From assembly GCA_964522605.1 (NCBI GenBank), contig CAZFWV010000420.1, forward strand, positions 1-5,733: a stretch of 5,733 nucleotides of DNA, given 5' to 3'. The DNA comes from CAVZLD01 sp964522605. GTDB lineage: Bacteria; Planctomycetota; Planctomycetia; Pirellulales; Pirellulaceae. Shown here in pieces: positions 5,701-5,733 of this stretch; position 1 is the stretch's first letter; the number at the start of each line of letters is the position of its first letter. The notes beneath the pieces are model-generated. The model had not been told where the DNA came from. It saw only the letters and a program-made list of their open reading frames with translations, and ran no database searches. Position numbers and translations under genes: made by a program.

Positions 5701-5716
5701 CAGGCCGGCAGGCCTG
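5701..5716. repeat. Second hairpin of the terminal repeat cluster
   Basis: CAGGCC (5701-5706) pairs with GGCCTG (5711-5716) around the tetraloop GGCA. It directly abuts the preceding hairpin with no spacer, which suggests that both belong to one composite repeat, probably cut by the window edge. Confidence 0.5.
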
Positions 5717-5733
5717 GAGAGGGCGGAGCGCGC

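Larger units (their letters stand above)
5378..5733. other. Non-coding 356-bp stretch with promoter and palindromes
   Basis: No open frame with start, ribosome binding site and protein-like composition is seen on either strand; the frames that enter it are extensions of antisense frames of the PLP-enzyme gene. The left third holds the ribosome binding site, promoter and dyad listed separately. From 5522 to 5716 there are four separate hairpins. No gene begins before the window ends, so whether the far side belongs to another gene's 5' or 3' region is not visible. Confidence 0.7.

Overview
The window is GC-rich bacterial DNA that looks planctomycete-like (Planctomycetota). The basis is a secreted formylglycine sulfatase of the type that is heavily expanded in that phylum, wide gene spacing, and intergenic palindromic repeats of a style I associate with planctomycete genomes. 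The phylum is an inference from this content; there is no rRNA or other phylogenetic marker here.

Layout: four complete protein genes. On the + strand are a secreted sulfatase (76-1632, GTG start) and a membrane-anchored J-domain protein (1867-3276), separated by 234 bp that carry a long imperfect inverted repeat. On the - strand, convergent with these, are a VC1184-type class V PLP enzyme (5377-4127) and then a short NagB-type glucosamine-6-phosphate deaminase (4029-3283). The two - strand genes are 97 bp apart and may be co-transcribed from a good-looking promoter at 5398-5425. The J-domain gene and nagB meet tail to tail with only 6 bp between their stop codons. The right end (5378-5733) is non-coding: it holds that promoter, a dyad just upstream of it, and four hairpins of which the last two resemble REP-type repeats.

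How the genes might work together: the sulfatase would remove sulfate esters from an exported or environmental substrate, and NagB would feed glucosamine-6-phosphate into glycolysis. Both fit use of sulfated amino sugars, but they lie on opposite strands with an unrelated gene between them, so a shared pathway is only a possibility. The J-domain protein would recruit an Hsp70 (DnaK) to the inner membrane and has a long proline-rich outer part of unknown function. The PLP enzyme has the fold of cysteine desulfurases but lacks their catalytic cysteine, so its reaction is unknown.

I see no mobile element, CRISPR array, phage gene or tRNA. The region reads as ordinary chromosome. The least explained items are the J-domain protein's outer part, the cysteine-free PLP enzyme and the clusters of palindromes.
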